A stretch of DNA of 64,000 nt, from NCBI GenBank assembly GCA_025345505.1, contig JANVCC010000022.1, positions 29,637,155-29,701,154 of the forward strand. The letters are read 5' to 3'. The position numbers and the translations under genes are program-made. Under the pieces are notes generated by a model, which was not told the origin of the DNA, did no database searches, and saw only the letters and a program-made list of their open reading frames with translations. This DNA comes from Todiramphus chloris collaris. Taxonomy: Eukaryota; Chordata; Aves; Coraciiformes; Alcedinidae. How positions within the stretch are numbered: the first letter of the stretch is position 1; each line of letters begins with the position of its first letter. Shown piece after piece: positions 23,291 through 36,600 of the stretch.

Positions 23291-25607
23291 GGGGATAGTT
23301 TGTATGTGGGTGGATCAGCTGGTCCTGCATCGGGTCTCAGTGACAACCTGGGCTCTGTGAACAGAGGCAGAGCCAAAGCCTGTGGCAGAGCAGAGAGGGA
23401 ACTGGGGAATCCTGGCTCTGTTTTCTTAATATGTTTCCAAATGTCCAGGCCTGGGATAATCCATACTAAATGCGGTGACAGGACTGAAGGGTTTGATTTG
23501 CTGAAGCCACAGAAATATATAGCTTGGTGCCCAAGAGACCTGTGAGCATTTGTTTCATATCCACTGACATCTCCTGTCCAGTCAGCTCAGCGAGTCATAT
23601 TTTTGTAAAGTTATTTTGCACCATCTGTATTGAAAATGGCAACCTGGCCAATTACAATGTATTTTAAGTTTATTCTGTAAGAGAGTTTTAAGATGGAAAG
23701 AATCCAGCAGTGAGACAGGGGAGGACATACTGTATCTTTCCCCAGGAAAGTCAGGGTTTGATCCTGCAGGCAGCTGAAACATGCCAAATTAGTTGGGTGC
23801 TGCATGTTCATCGCCTTTTCAGAGATGCTCGGGACTTTGCAGAGTCAAAGCTCTGAGCTATAAGGTTAAGCATGAACATTAATGAAATGTTATCTCTCTA
23901 CCAGATGGAACTAAGTGACAAGTACTCTGGCTGTCAAGCGCAGAAAATTGTGAATCTGTCGCACATCCCCTGACAACAGTAAGGCAATCTTCTTAAAACT
24001 AACTTATGCAATAGGAATTGTGCTGTGGTGGGGTATCTCGTTCACGTGGTCAGAAAGCTGACCTTTGGTCGGAACTGTTTGCCCCTGTGTGTTGTGGGGG
24101 TTTTTTTGTGTGTTTGTTTGTGTTGTTTGGGGTTTGTTTGTTTGTGGTTTTTAATTACACATATATTTTATGTGGCATCTAGCTTTCTGATCAGCTGCCA
24201 CCTTGCAAATAATCCACTTAAGAGGATGTTTTTTCAAGGCTAAAATAGCTACAAGCTAAGGCTCAACTTGCATAAAAATTACATGTATACTTGAAGTCTT
24301 TACAACTGATGATTCCAGATAAGAGCAGATACTCTATTCTGATCAGCCTTCGGCTGAAAGGTGTAACCACTATAAGCCTTTTGCTGTCAATGAAACATCT
24401 TCCCTGTCTACCAGGATACAAAAAACAACACATTATGTTGCCATATCAGAGCACAGCAGAACTTTCCTGGAGCCTTAAGGGATTGCCTCATATTTTGCAG
24501 ACTTAACTAACTGCTTATAAATGAACACAGCATATTATTTTACATGTGCATACTCTACATGAATGATCATGTAGTATTATAATTTCATCCACAACTGAAA
24601 TATCTTCTTTATAGAAGTGGAATGCAGAGTATAAGAGGAATGTAGAGAAGAACACTTACATATTTGAGGTGGGAATTGAGATGAAAAGTGGAGTTAGGAA
24701 AAATAAACAAACTTTCAAAGCGATCTCAAAATCTGACTGCATCTTTTTGGTCTAACCTTGAAGCTGCAAGGTGATAGCAAGTAAAGTGAGGTCATTCAGA
24801 GGAAACTAAAGTTCCTCTGGAAGTTTGGCTTCTTGTGGTTTTCAGAATAAATTTACCTTTGCCATATAATTGACCTGCTGCTTCAATTCTCACCTGCTCT
24901 TGGAAAATGTCCTTGTCTGTTCCTTCAAAGAAGGGTTCATTTTATCACAAAGTTTAGATGAATGGTTGGAGCGGATTTTTTTTTGTATAAAATATTCATT
25001 ATGAACAAACTGTGAACTTGTGAATATGCATGATTCCCCTTTAATCTGTTTTTTAAGAAACATTTCCTTTCCAAACAAAAAAGGCAGAAATGGGTTTGCT
25101 CAAACTGACCAACAGGACTTAAGTATCAGTTTCTGAACAATCTGTGCACAAGGTGCCTACAGGCATGATTATTTTTCACGTAAATAATTTGCTGAGTGAC
25201 TTTGAAGTAAACCACAAATGTGACTGTAGACAACTGCAGTGGACTGAAACTTGCTCTGTAAGTCGTGTATTTCACTCTAACAACAAAACAGTCTCTAGTG
25301 GACGATATATGGTTAAGATAGGAGAAAGAAATCTGTAAAAAGAGGATTTAAGATCTTGAGGATATACCAGAAAAATCCTGTCATACATGGGAAGTATGTT
25401 TATTAATTTTCTTTTCTTACAGCAGAAGGGGAAGTGGCCACTGGGTTCATGCTTGGATAAGTGCTTTTAGGTAGTGACAGAGATCAGATATGCATGTGAG
25501 ATATGAACAGTTCTTCATCAGATGTTTGCTGGGATGTTTTCAGAGATTGCTACCACCTAAAATAGTGGCAGCCTGTGGGGAAAAGAAAACACAAATATTT
25601 TATAATA
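23291..25607. other. Noncoding DNA with one G/T tract
   Basis: Single-copy sequence apart from the G/T tract at 24086-24152. No exon or RNA gene is supported. Confidence 0.65.
24086..24152 (+). repeat. G/T-only tract, about 67 nt
   Basis: A run with only G and T on the + strand, built from GTTT and GT units with GGGGG and GGGG runs. It is the reverse-strand counterpart of the A/C tracts elsewhere in the window. Strand-asymmetric G/T DNA can form G-quadruplexes or R-loops. Confidence 0.9.
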
Positions 25608-26216
25608 TTTGATGTATCCTGGGCTGCATCAAGAGAAGCGTGGCCAGCAGGTCGAGGGAGGTGGTGCTTCCCCTCTACTCCACTCTTGTGAGGCTTCACC
25701 TGGAGTGCTGTGTCCAGTTCTGGAGCCCCTGTTACAGGAAAGATATGGATGTGCTGGAACGTGTCCAGAAAAGAGCCAGGAGGATGATCAGAGGGCTGGA
25801 GCACCTCTGCTATGGGGACAGACTGAGAGAGTTGGGGTTGTTCAGTCTGGAAAAGAGAAGGCTCCAGGGAGACCTTATTGTGGCCTTCCAGTATCTGAAG
25901 GGGGCTACAAGAAAGCTGGGGATGGACTTTCTAGGCTGTCAGGCAGTGATAGGACCAGAGGGAATGGAGTAAAACTTTGAGATAGGTCAGTTCAGGTTGG
26001 ACATTAGGAAGAATTTCTTCCCCATGAGGGTGGTGAGGCACTGGAACAGGTTGCCCAGAGAGATGGTGGAAGCTCCATCCTTGGAAGGTTTTAAGACCAG
26101 GCTGGATGGGGCTCTGAGCAACCTGCTCTAGTGGGAGGTGTTCCTGCCATTGGCAGGGGGTTGGAACTAGATAATCTTTAAGGTCCCTTCCAACCCTGAC
26201 AATTCTATGATTCTAA
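25608..26216 (+). mobile_element. CR1 LINE, 5'-truncated copy
   Basis: About 610 bp of the 3' end of a CR1 non-LTR retrotransposon. It opens with a TCCTGGGCTGCATCAAGAG block, continues through the C-terminal part of the reverse transcriptase ORF and the short 3' UTR (GGTTGGAACTAGATAATCTT, then AAGGTCCCTTCCAACC), and ends in AATTCTATGATTCTA. The missing 5' part is the usual product of incomplete reverse transcription, and no target-site duplication is apparent, as expected for CR1. It is clearly younger than the other repeats here. It is the main evidence for an avian genome. The subfamily is not assigned. Confidence 0.95.
25640..25972 (+). pseudogene. CR1 ORF2 C-terminal fragment, frameshifted
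   Basis: This frame encodes the end of the CR1 reverse transcriptase after the catalytic domain. Landmarks are LYSTLVRLHLECCVQFWSP, the VLERVQKRARRMIRGLEHL helix and LRELGLFSLEKRRLQGDL. The start at 25640 is only where the truncated copy opens, not a real initiation codon. Relative to the usual family reading (tyrosine then two lysines after LKGA), one base appears to be missing near 25905. The frame then shifts, and the expected downstream SDRTRGNG segment is read in the +2 neighbour frame ending near 25980. The fragment therefore cannot encode active enzyme. Confidence 0.9.
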
Positions 26217-29200
26217 TTTTAGCTCATTAAACACCTCTAGAAGCCATGTAAGAGACAAGAGTCGCCATACTTGCACAACAAAACTTAAGCTGATATATGT
26301 ATTTCTCTTTGATGCTACTCAGAAATGGATTTGGGGGAATTGGAAAGCTTGTCCCTAGTTCAGGTCACAACGGTGTTTATCCAGGGTTGTTCCAGGTGGT
26401 GGTTATAACAAGGATGACTTTCCAGGGACTTGCTTAAGACAAAATAAGTGTTTTGGTGCTTTTTAGGTTAAACTTTTGTCTGAGGTGGCAAAACCTTGGA
26501 GATGTTGAACTTTGAGTTACTACAGTATTTTGAAGTCCATGGCTCATAGATATATTGAAACATTCCTGGAGATGATAGTGCAGAGAGGATTATAAACCTC
26601 TTCTGTAAATCATCTCCCCATGTTACTTAATTCTTCTCCCCTAACACATTTTATTGTATGACAAAGGTATAGTGCTTCCCTAGATGTTGACCTGCTGGAA
26701 AAGGATTTATTACTTCTTTGGATAGTTTCAGCTGAGGCAGTGAGTAAGAGTGAAATATCCTGCTTATGAAATTGCTCCTGGTAACAAAAGGTATGGTTCA
26801 ATCGTACGCATTTACATTAATGAAAGATGGTTGCATTTCAAGTAGTGTCAGCTTCCACACTGGTCTTAACTCTCCACAGTCCCAGTTCAGCAAGTTTTAA
26901 TTGGTGAGACTAGCTTTCTCACAGGCAACTTCCAAACCATCTCATTAATTTCAGTAGATGTTTATTCTGCCAGGAGATACTGAGCTCTGAAGGAGTTACA
27001 ACTCTGAACAGAGCAGTCTTCTGAATGTATAGCTTGTAGCTTAGGTAAGCCCAGGGTAACTGATAAGTGCTCTGATGTGATAGGACCAGAGATGTGTGAG
27101 AACAAAGTTTTTTTTCCTTTTCCACAGCAAATACGTAATTAAAAAAGACAACCAACTCAGCTGACAAAGTCTGTGACTGTGAGTAGCATGGGTCAAGTCA
27201 ATTATGTGGGAAATCAAAATGTTTCTTTTGACTTCTGAGTGCTGGGCAGCCCTATCTCATTTCTGAAAGCTTTCTGGGATGAAGTCAATCCTTCACAGTT
27301 AGGGGAAAAAGCATCACAGGAACAGGTCTCCATCCTGCTTGCCAGATTCATGGTGTGCCTCTTGTCCCCACCGCACTCCTGTACTCTTCTGTGTCATGCC
27401 TGTGGTGAAGTGGGTGTTAGAGCTGGGGGAGGCAGGGATGTGCTGAAAAGCCATACATGTTTCTGAAGTAGATGTTCAAGGGATAGAAATCTCAATATAA
27501 ATAAGAAGGGAGAAGAGAAGGGCACCCTGAGTATGCCGTAACAAAGGGAGAAGATTATAGAAAAGGAAGAATTTAATTTCCAGAGTTCATCCACTCACTT
27601 TTCCAGAACATGACCAGGAGCCTTGCATTCGAAAGCTGTCCAAAAGCAGAAGCTGTTAAGGACTGCTGAAGCTTCATGTTACTGAGTTTTTGAGATGGCT
27701 CCTGTTGCTCAGTTTTGAAATGCAGCCAGTGCTGGGGTAGGTCGTGCAGTTGCAACATGCACATCATTTTTGAGCAGAATATTGACTATGTGCTAGAGAA
27801 ATCCAGGCAGAGTGGAAGCTGGCTTGGGCATCTGCGCTTGCATCTCTGGGCTCATGAAAGTGAAAAATGAAATATTTGACTATCACAAACAGCTCCACCA
27901 CAGTGATCTTAAAAAATGTGTTGCAGGAGCACTGCTTCACTGCTGGCTATGGGGAAAAGAGACTGCTCTTCTGGAAGCACCCCATTCTTTCCTCCTTATC
28001 CCAATTGCATATCGACCCAGCTTAACTCTCTCTGGCAGGGTCAGGAAGCACACAAGTTCAGAGAGGCTACCTGCCAACTTTCATTTTTCATAGTTTAGTC
28101 ATTCATGATTTTCTGAGGAAGAAACGCCCAGTTTGGTTAGGAGGTAAACTTATTTTGGCAGGGAGGTAAATTCGCAATTCTCACTGTCAAATTATGGCTA
28201 AAAAGAAAGAGAAACCATTTTTGCATTCCAAGAATTAAACTCGTTAATGTATGTAGCATTACATTTTAGCAAAGTAATCACAGCTGAGCATCCAAAATGT
28301 TGTCTTGAATGCTTGAAAAATTTACTGAAAGTAGAAACGGAAAGGGCTCTGCAATGTCCTTTATAAGAGAAGATGCTAGTAATTCTCATATTGGGTCAGC
28401 AATTCAATATGTTTTTTTTATTTATATATAATGAATACATGCATATGTATGTGTGTGTGAGTATGGGGGGGAAGTCTCATGATGAAAATTTTCAGTTGTT
28501 TTCTGTATTTCAAGCCATACTGCTGCCTCAGATTGAGCATTTATAATATCCGTTATCTGAAGTTTAGGTGTCTGAAGGGTGCATATATATACATAATGTG
28601 GTGATTCTATGATATAAATATAAAAATATACAGAAGTAATTTGTAACTCTAAAAACAAAACAAAAAAAAAAGGGGGTGGAGGGCATAGGGCAAAAAGCCA
28701 AGCTCCTGGTTCCTACCCTGTTTTTGGAATTCCTGTCTGACTCTGTGCAAGTTCGTACATTGAAAAGAGATTTTGAGATCCTTAGTTCTTCAGAAGCAAA
28801 GTACTTAATATTGTTTGGGTACTTTTTTGGCTTGAAATATAAGCAGTACACACAGGTTGTCAAAAGTGAAGTTGTGTGGGGACTGTTTTCCAGAAGGGTT
28901 TTCAGATATCAAATTGTTGGAGGAATTTTCTCATTAATACTTAGTATTTTTGGACCTGAGACGATCTGCCTAAAAACTGCATATGGGCAGTTTGAGTAGG
29001 GATAGGGATATATGAGAACTCCTTAGGTTTCTGTACGTATGCATGTGAATTATTTATCAGGGAATTGAAATGGATACTTCATTTTTGTTTAGTGTAATTA
29101 AGCTCCTAATATTAATATATAATCAAACATATTGCTTAGGGGTTGACTCTTCTGATTCTCAGCCTGAAGATATTGTCTGTCTTTTCTCCTTTTTTCTCAT

Positions 29201-29444
29201 TAGTAGCTTAGATAGGCATGAAAAAAATTTTTGAGCTTAAATAAGAGATCTTTGTTGTTGTTGTTCTTGTATAGTTCAAAAGCAGTTAATTTTTAAGACC
29301 TCAAACTTGGCACATGGCCCCTCTCAGCTGGCAAATACACCCTTGCTATTTTTGCTGTATGTGATTTTTAGTTCATCTGGAAGCTGCTGCCAAACAACTT
29401 TAGTCTAATTCTCCTGCCCCTTGCCTCTTCCTATTGCTTTCCAA
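26217..29444. other. Noncoding DNA, no gene seen
   Basis: AT-rich unique sequence. A short TATG/TG stretch lies at 28440-28460 and an A-run followed by GGGGG near 28665-28678. A GATTCTATGAT near 28605 looks like a CR1 tail, but no CR1 body precedes it. No exon or RNA gene is visible. Confidence 0.65.
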
Positions 29445-29505
29445 GTGCTCTCATGTGCTTCCACCCAGTTAATGAACCATCTGTAAAATGAAGGAGTAGC
29501 TCAGT
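29445..29505 (+). repeat. Possible MIR core relic
   Basis: CAGTTAATGAACCATCTGTA followed by AAATGAAGGAGTAG resembles the MIR core segment CTCAGTTTCCCCATCTGTAA and AATGGGGATAATAG. Only about 50 bp match, so this is tentative. Confidence 0.35.
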
Positions 29506-32500
29506 CCTTGATGTCTCTGCTGAATCCCCAAGCTGCAATGGTAACTGTGGTGGCTCACACAGCAATGACCAAGTCAGCTGGTCTGGTAGCACTGCGCTTC
29601 CCTCTCACCCACCCTGAGCAAGCATCCCATGGATAGCAAAATTTGGACCCGTGCTTAGTGGGTGTAAGGTGGTCTACTTCTTCACCGTTACCCTCTGACA
29701 TCCATCGATACAGGCAATTGCATCATTACAACCACATCATTTTGTCTAGCATTCAGTCTGCAAGTTGGGAGAAGATTCTTGTAGCTTCAGGTGTGTGAAA
29801 ATGGGAGCTGGCATGTTTTGTGAACGGCAGGTGGGAGTTGTTCAGTGGGAAGGCTAGATGAGATGGTAATTGGGAGAGAGTCTTTAGGCTAGCTATGAGG
29901 CAGGAAAATTTCTGTGGATTTTCTTTTCTGGTTTAGAGCAGTTCAGGCAATGAAGACAAATATCGTATCAAATTGGAAAGCAAAGGGTGGATATGAGCTA
30001 TCCAGAGGTAGAGACTAAATACGACAGAATCTGGCTTGGACAGTATGATTAAGCAGTAATTCTTCTAAGAAAGTCCTCTTTTAAAACAATACTATATATA
30101 TTAAAACAAACAAACAAATTGATCTAGTATAATGCTATAAACTCTTTGCTGGAAATTTTCTAAATTAAACTTCAGCAGAAAATGTAAAAGAAGCTTGCAA
30201 ATCTCTTGTCTTTTCCCCTTGTCTGCCCCCTTGTTTATCAGTAACAGAGAAAATCTGTCTGGGAAAAGATATAAAATACTAAACAATTTTTGTTCCATCT
30301 GTAGAAGGAAACAATATCTCCTTGAAATGCCTCAAACGGCATATCCCTCTCCTGTATCATCTCACTTACTATACATAATGTTACAGTAGTATTTTGAAAA
30401 TACAGTCAAATAATGTAACGTATCACAAATATATTGTTTTGGTTTTACCAGAAGGAGTTTGGTGAACAATTGAGTCATTGCTGTGTGTGAATTGCTAATG
30501 TATGCCTTTCCAGAACTGAGTATTATCTGTGCACGGTCCACCCACGTTTCCTGGCATGCTTGGCAATGCTTACAGTCAAAGGTGACTGAAGGGCTGAAGT
30601 CCCTTTGAGATGGAAATAGTGTAGGTGAGAGACACAATATCCAGGAAGGATAGAAAAATAGTCATTGATGACAATGTACATTTAAAAAATAAACAAAAAC
30701 CCAAACAAACAAAACAAAGCAAAAAAACCCACAGCAAAACAAACAAACAAAATCAAAAAACCAAAACAATGATCCTGGAGTGAGGGAGTTGGATGTTGAT
30801 GTTATTTTTGATCCTTCGGGGTTATAAAAACCCTAGGCCAGAGGAGTATGGAATACAGCCACTTTCATGTTACGTAGGTTACAGATTTCTCACAAACACA
30901 GAAGGGTGAGTTTGTACTGAACTGGTAGTAGATTGAATTAAGCAGACAGAACTGGCAGCGTAGCCATAACTTTCTGAGAGTGACAAAACTGAAATTGGCA
31001 ACTGCAAATTAAGCACACCAAGGTTTTTGATATGGTTTTGTTTAAGATAACAAGCGAGACATCTGCAGAAACTGATGTGAATTGTCTAGATTCCCAGACA
31101 CTTTTTGCATCAGTCAAAGTTTGGGAGTGTGTCTGTCTGCACATGTGATCTTTGCTATGAGTGTCTGGCACAACGTGATCCTCAGAAGCCGTCCTCACTC
31201 CAATTGCACTAGGGTCTTTGCTGATGTCATTAATTGGAAGATTTTTTTTTTTCAGTTTTAACAGGAAGATGGAGTTTAGTCTTGCTGTGTATAAATCCTG
31301 AATATTAACTGCAAGTTCCTCAGTCCCTTCCCTGCATCCCGGATGGAAGGTTATGAAAATGATGTGGGTTGCAGTATCGCTGAAGCTTGGTTGCTACTTG
31401 TATCTCTAATCGCCTTCTCATTGGACCCGTGTTCAGTGGTTCCTTTGCTTCCTTAGCTCTTGGCAGAGGTGGTAATGAGCTGGTTGCAGCTCAGTGCTGA
31501 GCGAGTGATAACAATGAGGATTGTTCAGGAAGAATGGGTGGGACCTTCTGCCTGCCTCAGCTTGTATGATATATGTCCTATACTATTATATGACCTAAAG
31601 GCTTTCTCTCAGTCTGCAGGAGAGGAATCAAGACATTTGAAATCAGCTACGTAGTCAGCTACTTGCTTTTAGACAAGCATGTATTTGTGGATCTTTAGCT
31701 TTCTTGAACAGAAAATAGACACAAAGGAAAAACGAAGGGAGGCAAAGAAGTTCACAGAGGATCCATACATATGCTATGTATTTTTTAAAGATAATTTGTG
31801 TACGTTTCTTCTCATCTATTGGTGGCAAAACAAAATCTTGATGAAAAGCTACTGGAGGAAAAGTAATTAGAGTGAAGAGCTTGGAGATCAGAAAATGGGC
31901 AGGATGGGGAATGGATGGCAACATACAAACAAGGAGATACAGAGTATTTTTGTCTTGGGATTTTTCTGATCTGCACTAAATATCGTATGGTCTGAGTAAG
32001 TTTGAATGAATTTTCAGCTAAGGTTGTTAAACTTGGCTGTGTGGGCTGCACATTCAATCGGACAGATTTATGAATTTAACTCATGCAGGTGGTTAGACCT
32101 GTGTGCTGTTAGCTATAAAGGAGCTTGTAACCTTCCTCTGAATCCCTCCACACCTGCTCAATTGAAGGTCATGATGTGAAAAAACCCACAATACTCCTGA
32201 TCCCCACAGAACCTGTAGCTCTCTAGGAAAATATTAATAATAAATACTACTATTTAAGGCATGAATTATCTTTACATTCAACTTAATTGACCATCGATCT
32301 TAACTGCAGATTATATATAGTGCATATGGTTCTGGTCAGTCTTAACCACCTTTACAGAGCTAATAAGATCTAGGTTTCTAATTTGGTTTTGTTGTTCTTC
32401 ATTCAGTCTGCCTTAAGACTGTGTTGAAGCTTCCAGTATGAAAATTCAGGCAGATGCATTTAAAATGTATTAGGCTGATGGACTGAGCTTTAGGATTAGT

Positions 32501-32784
32501 GATGTGCTTTTTTGTTGTTGTTGGTTTTGTGTGTGTGTGTGTGTAATTGCAAAGGTGCTTTATTCATTTAATGGTATTTATAGGGTTTCTATTTTTTCCT
32601 GTATGCATTGTGCTGTTGTAGTTCTTTAAAACAAACAATTATCATTCTTTTCTGGTCTTATCTTTTACACTGGATCTCATCCTTGTGGATCAGAGATATA
32701 TGTTTTCTTTTCACTGTTAACAAAACCATGTCTTTTCCACTCTAATGCACCATGGCTAAGCTGATAATACATGAAGCTTTACTA
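29506..32784. other. Noncoding DNA with one A/C tract
   Basis: Single-copy sequence around the A/C tract at 30683-30769 and a (GT)8 at about 32528-32544. TTG repeats lie near 29251. No gene, RNA gene or transposon was recognised. Confidence 0.65.
30683..30769 (+). repeat. A/C-rich strand-asymmetric tract
   Basis: About 87 nt almost exclusively A and C, with AAAC and AAACCC units. Only isolated G and T interrupt it. It is the longest tract of its class on this strand. Confidence 0.85.
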
Positions 32785-32965
32785 TTTGGAAGCATGCTAT
32801 ATACATTTTCCAATCAAGTTAGTAAGTAATATTTTCCCACATTGTACAGATGAAGAAACATAGTCAAAGTAAAGCTACTTGCCAAACCACAAAGTGAGTT
32901 AAAGATGGAGATATGATTGGACTTTGTGGTTCCCAATCCCTGTTCAGACTAGTAAATTATATATC
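32785..32965 (-). repeat. MIR/L3-like relic, reverse orientation
   Basis: A clear series of blocks in the reverse MIR order: TATTTTCCCACATTGTACAG, ATGAAGAAACATAGTCAAAG, GCTACTTGCCAAACCACAAA, GTGAGTTAAAGATGGAGATA and finally GGTTCCCAATCCCTGTTCAG. The last block corresponds to the usual 'cctgactcccagtcccctg' segment. The copy is old and diverged but its spacing is kept. Confidence 0.75.
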
Positions 32966-33299
32966 GAACCTCTGGGTTGTTTGTTTCTTTTATTTATTTT
33001 TGTAATATCAAAAAACTCATTGATTTCTTTATGTAGAGTAAAAATGTCATTGACAGAAAGACCATTTGATTTTTCTCAGCCTTGAGGAGAATATGAATTT
33101 TTTTAGATCTGAATTTTTCATCAGAAAATTGTATGCTGACTTTTATACGTCACAAATGCCATATGGACTCCTAAATATGGAGAGAGAATAATTATGAGCC
33201 CCTTTGTACTGACTCACTTCTCTGATTAGATTTTTAAAATATTTTTTTTAAACTGCATTTTGAGGATCCAAAAGCTGATTGCTAATGTGCTGTATTACT
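32966..33299. other. Noncoding DNA, nothing notable
   Basis: AT-rich sequence with T-runs near 33242. No feature is supported. Confidence 0.6.
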
Positions 33300-33620
33300 T
33301 CTGTTAGGTAATCTTAGCTTTTTAACAGCATACAGCCGTGCAGTGCCTTATGATTAATTACATGTACAACAGGTGTTGATCTCATTGGACCCAGATTATG
33401 AAGTTCTCTGCTATCCAGGTGGTCTGTTTTAATATAAAAAGACCAGTAGCATAATGAGCAAGAAATTGAACTAACAAGCAGGGGGAAAAATACTTGAATG
33501 CATTAATCACCTTTAATAAGCTTAGCCAGCTCAGCACAGCTAATCAGCTGGGAAGTCCTTGCTTTGAAGCAGCATCAATTGTTGTATACCCAGTAGGGTA
33601 AATAAAAGATAAGCCAAGAG
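33300..33620. promoter_or_regulatory. Candidate conserved noncoding element
   Basis: A 320-bp block lacking open frames and low-complexity runs, with ATGATTAATTACATG near 33350, GCATTAATCACC near 33500 and repeated AGCTAATCAGCT-like cores near 33538. The density of homeodomain-type sites and balanced composition suggest a developmental enhancer. Not tested by alignment. Confidence 0.35.
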
Positions 33621-36600
33621 GGGTGGGAAGGGTGTTTGTATATCTAAAAGCTTTCAAGATTTTCCAAATATAAGGCACCTGGTATGATGTTTTTTAAAAT
33701 TATGTTAGTCAAAATGAAGATGCTGTTACCTTTTCGTGATGAAGAGATATGTCATTCAGGTATCTCCAGATGCACTAGAATGGCAGTAACTATCAAGAAG
33801 TGCTAGTTATTTGCAGTATAGCTTGTTTCAATTTTCACACTTAGAAGGAAGAAATGGGCCTGACTTAAAGCCATATAATGACTCCTGTTCATCCACCCTG
33901 AGCTCAAAAATTTGAGGCTAAGATACTGCTCTTAAAGATGTGCTGATAATTCCCTTCTGCATACAATATCTTCCATTTTGTATACATCAGTTCTTTATAT
34001 TTCAAATTCTTTGGTGATGAATGAAGTGTCTAATAGTTAACAATCCTCTTAGCAAAGTATGCATAATTTTTTTTTTCTTTACCTAATACATAAATATATT
34101 TTCTTAACTCCTGGGTTTTCAACTCTTTTCCATATAGTAGCAATGACTACTTGTGCTGTTGTTATGCTGTAAACTATTGGACAATTGCAGTGTACAGAGA
34201 CATAACAAATGCACAGAACCTCCAATGATGGAATCCACCTTTTCTTAAGAACTTCAACAGTACTTCTGTGTTGTTGATATTAGGAAAAACTGCTTCTCAT
34301 ACTAGACGTTGCAGGTAGGACTGTGTACTTCAATGGTACTGCATCTATATTCTCTCAGCAGCTCCTCCAGGGCTGGAAAGGAAGGACAGGCAGCTCTCTC
34401 AATTCCTGTGGCATTCATTTCCTCAGGTTATTCATGTGACTTTTGCCCTACAACTGCTTACATGGTCCCTCCCTATCCTCCCTCCCCTCCTCCCTCCCCT
34501 CCCTTGCTTCCTATTTTTCTTTGGCAGCGGAGACACATGGTAAACTTGGAGGGTTTTTCCTTCTATTCTGCTCTTCGGTGGTAAGCAAATCAGCTTTAGG
34601 GTTTGTTTGTTTGTTAGTTTTCTTAATTGAAAAACATTTTCCTTGCTCTCCCGTAACTCTCAAAACAGCTGAACCAATCTTCTGCAGACTTTCCAGACCA
34701 ATTTACCTTGTGGATGAAACCAAGCAAGCAAAGTTTCAACAATCTGGTGGTGAGAAAGTAGAATTCAAAGGGAAGTCCAACCATACTACACAACCACCAC
34801 TTGAGCTAGAAATCCTGGTGTGATAAAATAAACACATTGCTGGTCTTTCTGAAGGATAGTCTTAGAAGTACTATAGCATATTTTTAGATATTACACAATC
34901 TGTCCAGTCTAATGCTTTGGGTCAGGGTAAGATGTTGTGTACAAAGGTGATATTAGCGGTGTAGAGGCACTTAGTTGCAGCAAGACACTTGAATGCTTAC
35001 CTGGCATCTTGGTTTAACTTTCCTGGTACAGTGGGAATCTGTGTCTATGATCATATCAAGGCAAAAGCAATTACTGCTATATTGTCTTCTCATAACTTCC
35101 ATTCTGTTACTGATGGTGGTTATATTGAACTTGAGGCATGTCTATACAAGCAACTCAACACAGATGAAGCAGGACATTGATGTTGTAGTTGGGTTCCTGG
35201 GCATAACGCTCCTGTAAATAGCATGATCTGATGCTGTTGTAATTAGGGGGTAGGTAACACCTAAAATACTGGCAGCATGTGGACATGTTCAGTAGACACT
35301 TTTTTTTTTTTTACATATATCTCCTCAGGTTTTCGCAGCTGCCTGGCAAATAATTTGGCAGGACCTATGCTGAACTGACTGAGAAGAAGGTGATCTCACC
35401 CTCATAGTATTTTCATGTTGATGTACCTCATTCTCCAGTAATGTTGTGATCCAATTGAGGCTGTCACATATTCCTTAACGTGTCCAGACGAACGTGCTCA
35501 GATTTGGCATGGTAGGTTGAGATGTGCAGCCAGGATGTTGGAGGGTGAGGAAAGCCTCCATAAGTTGGGTGTTCACGGAAATGACCATGGTGTCATTCAT
35601 TTAAAATGGAATCCTCACAAGGCTCCTCTTACTATACTGTTTAGTAGTTTCCACAGCATTGTGGCACAGTCCCATGTGCAGGAACCCTGATTGTCTCAGT
35701 CAGGGCTTTTGAGCTGAGGACTTTACCTAGGGTGAGAAAGAAGCTGTGAGTAAAAGATGTGAGGGACAGTCCTGTACTTGTGTTAATGCATCTGTGCCAA
35801 TGACCCTGCAAGGGATGACCTGGATGTGGTGACTGCAGATGTTGCTTTCTTCAATTAAAAGAATTGGACTGTGTCCAAGCTGCTGATAAATGTTGAGTCT
35901 GAAAACGGCTGGTTTTTATTTTGGGATATCGCCATCAAAGTCCTTGATATGTAATTATGATCCTTGAGGCTGGAATACAGCAATTCACTTTTCCGCTTTG
36001 GGAGTAGAAGGTAGGGGGAACAGCTGCTTTCCTCTTCTCCTGCTTCTGTCCCAAAGGCTACACACTCCCAAATATTCTGGGTGCTTTTGGGAAGATACGC
36101 AAATCACATGCTTGCTGTTGTTAATTATATTGGGATCCAACATTCTTATGTCCCTAAAGCAGGAAAACTTATTTTGTCTCACAATGGATACATGTCCTAT
36201 CAGTTGGACCTTGTGCTGAACCTCCTACCAGACTGCAGCATTGTTTTATAGTCATGTATTTGCTTGTGCCCTGTGCAGGTAGCATGGAACAAAGATGCCA
36301 ATAAACAGAAGACAGATAAAACTACTTTCAGGAATCTCAGGCCAAAACCAAGGCCCAACCCTTATGAAGTGTCTTTGCTCCAAGACTTGGCTCTGATTAG
36401 GCTAAGATAGGACAAGTTTTCCACCCAGCACTTTCCCAGAAGACATCAGATAATGCAGTATAATAACAACTCGATTATAAAATAAGACAAGAAATTGGTA
36501 CAACTAGTTCTAATAGTCAAATATTATTACTTCAAATTCTCCAAAATAATTTCCCCTATCATTCAGGGAATTTGTTCAGTGACAGAGTAAAACTGAGGCT

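Noticed and set aside
28595..28615. GATTCTATGAT resembling a CR1 3' end
   Set aside because: No CR1 body or 3' UTR precedes it in either orientation, so chance is likelier.
35030..35330. Segment reminiscent of an old DNA transposon or repeat
   Set aside because: I could not match ordered blocks to a named family, and no terminal inverted repeats were seen.
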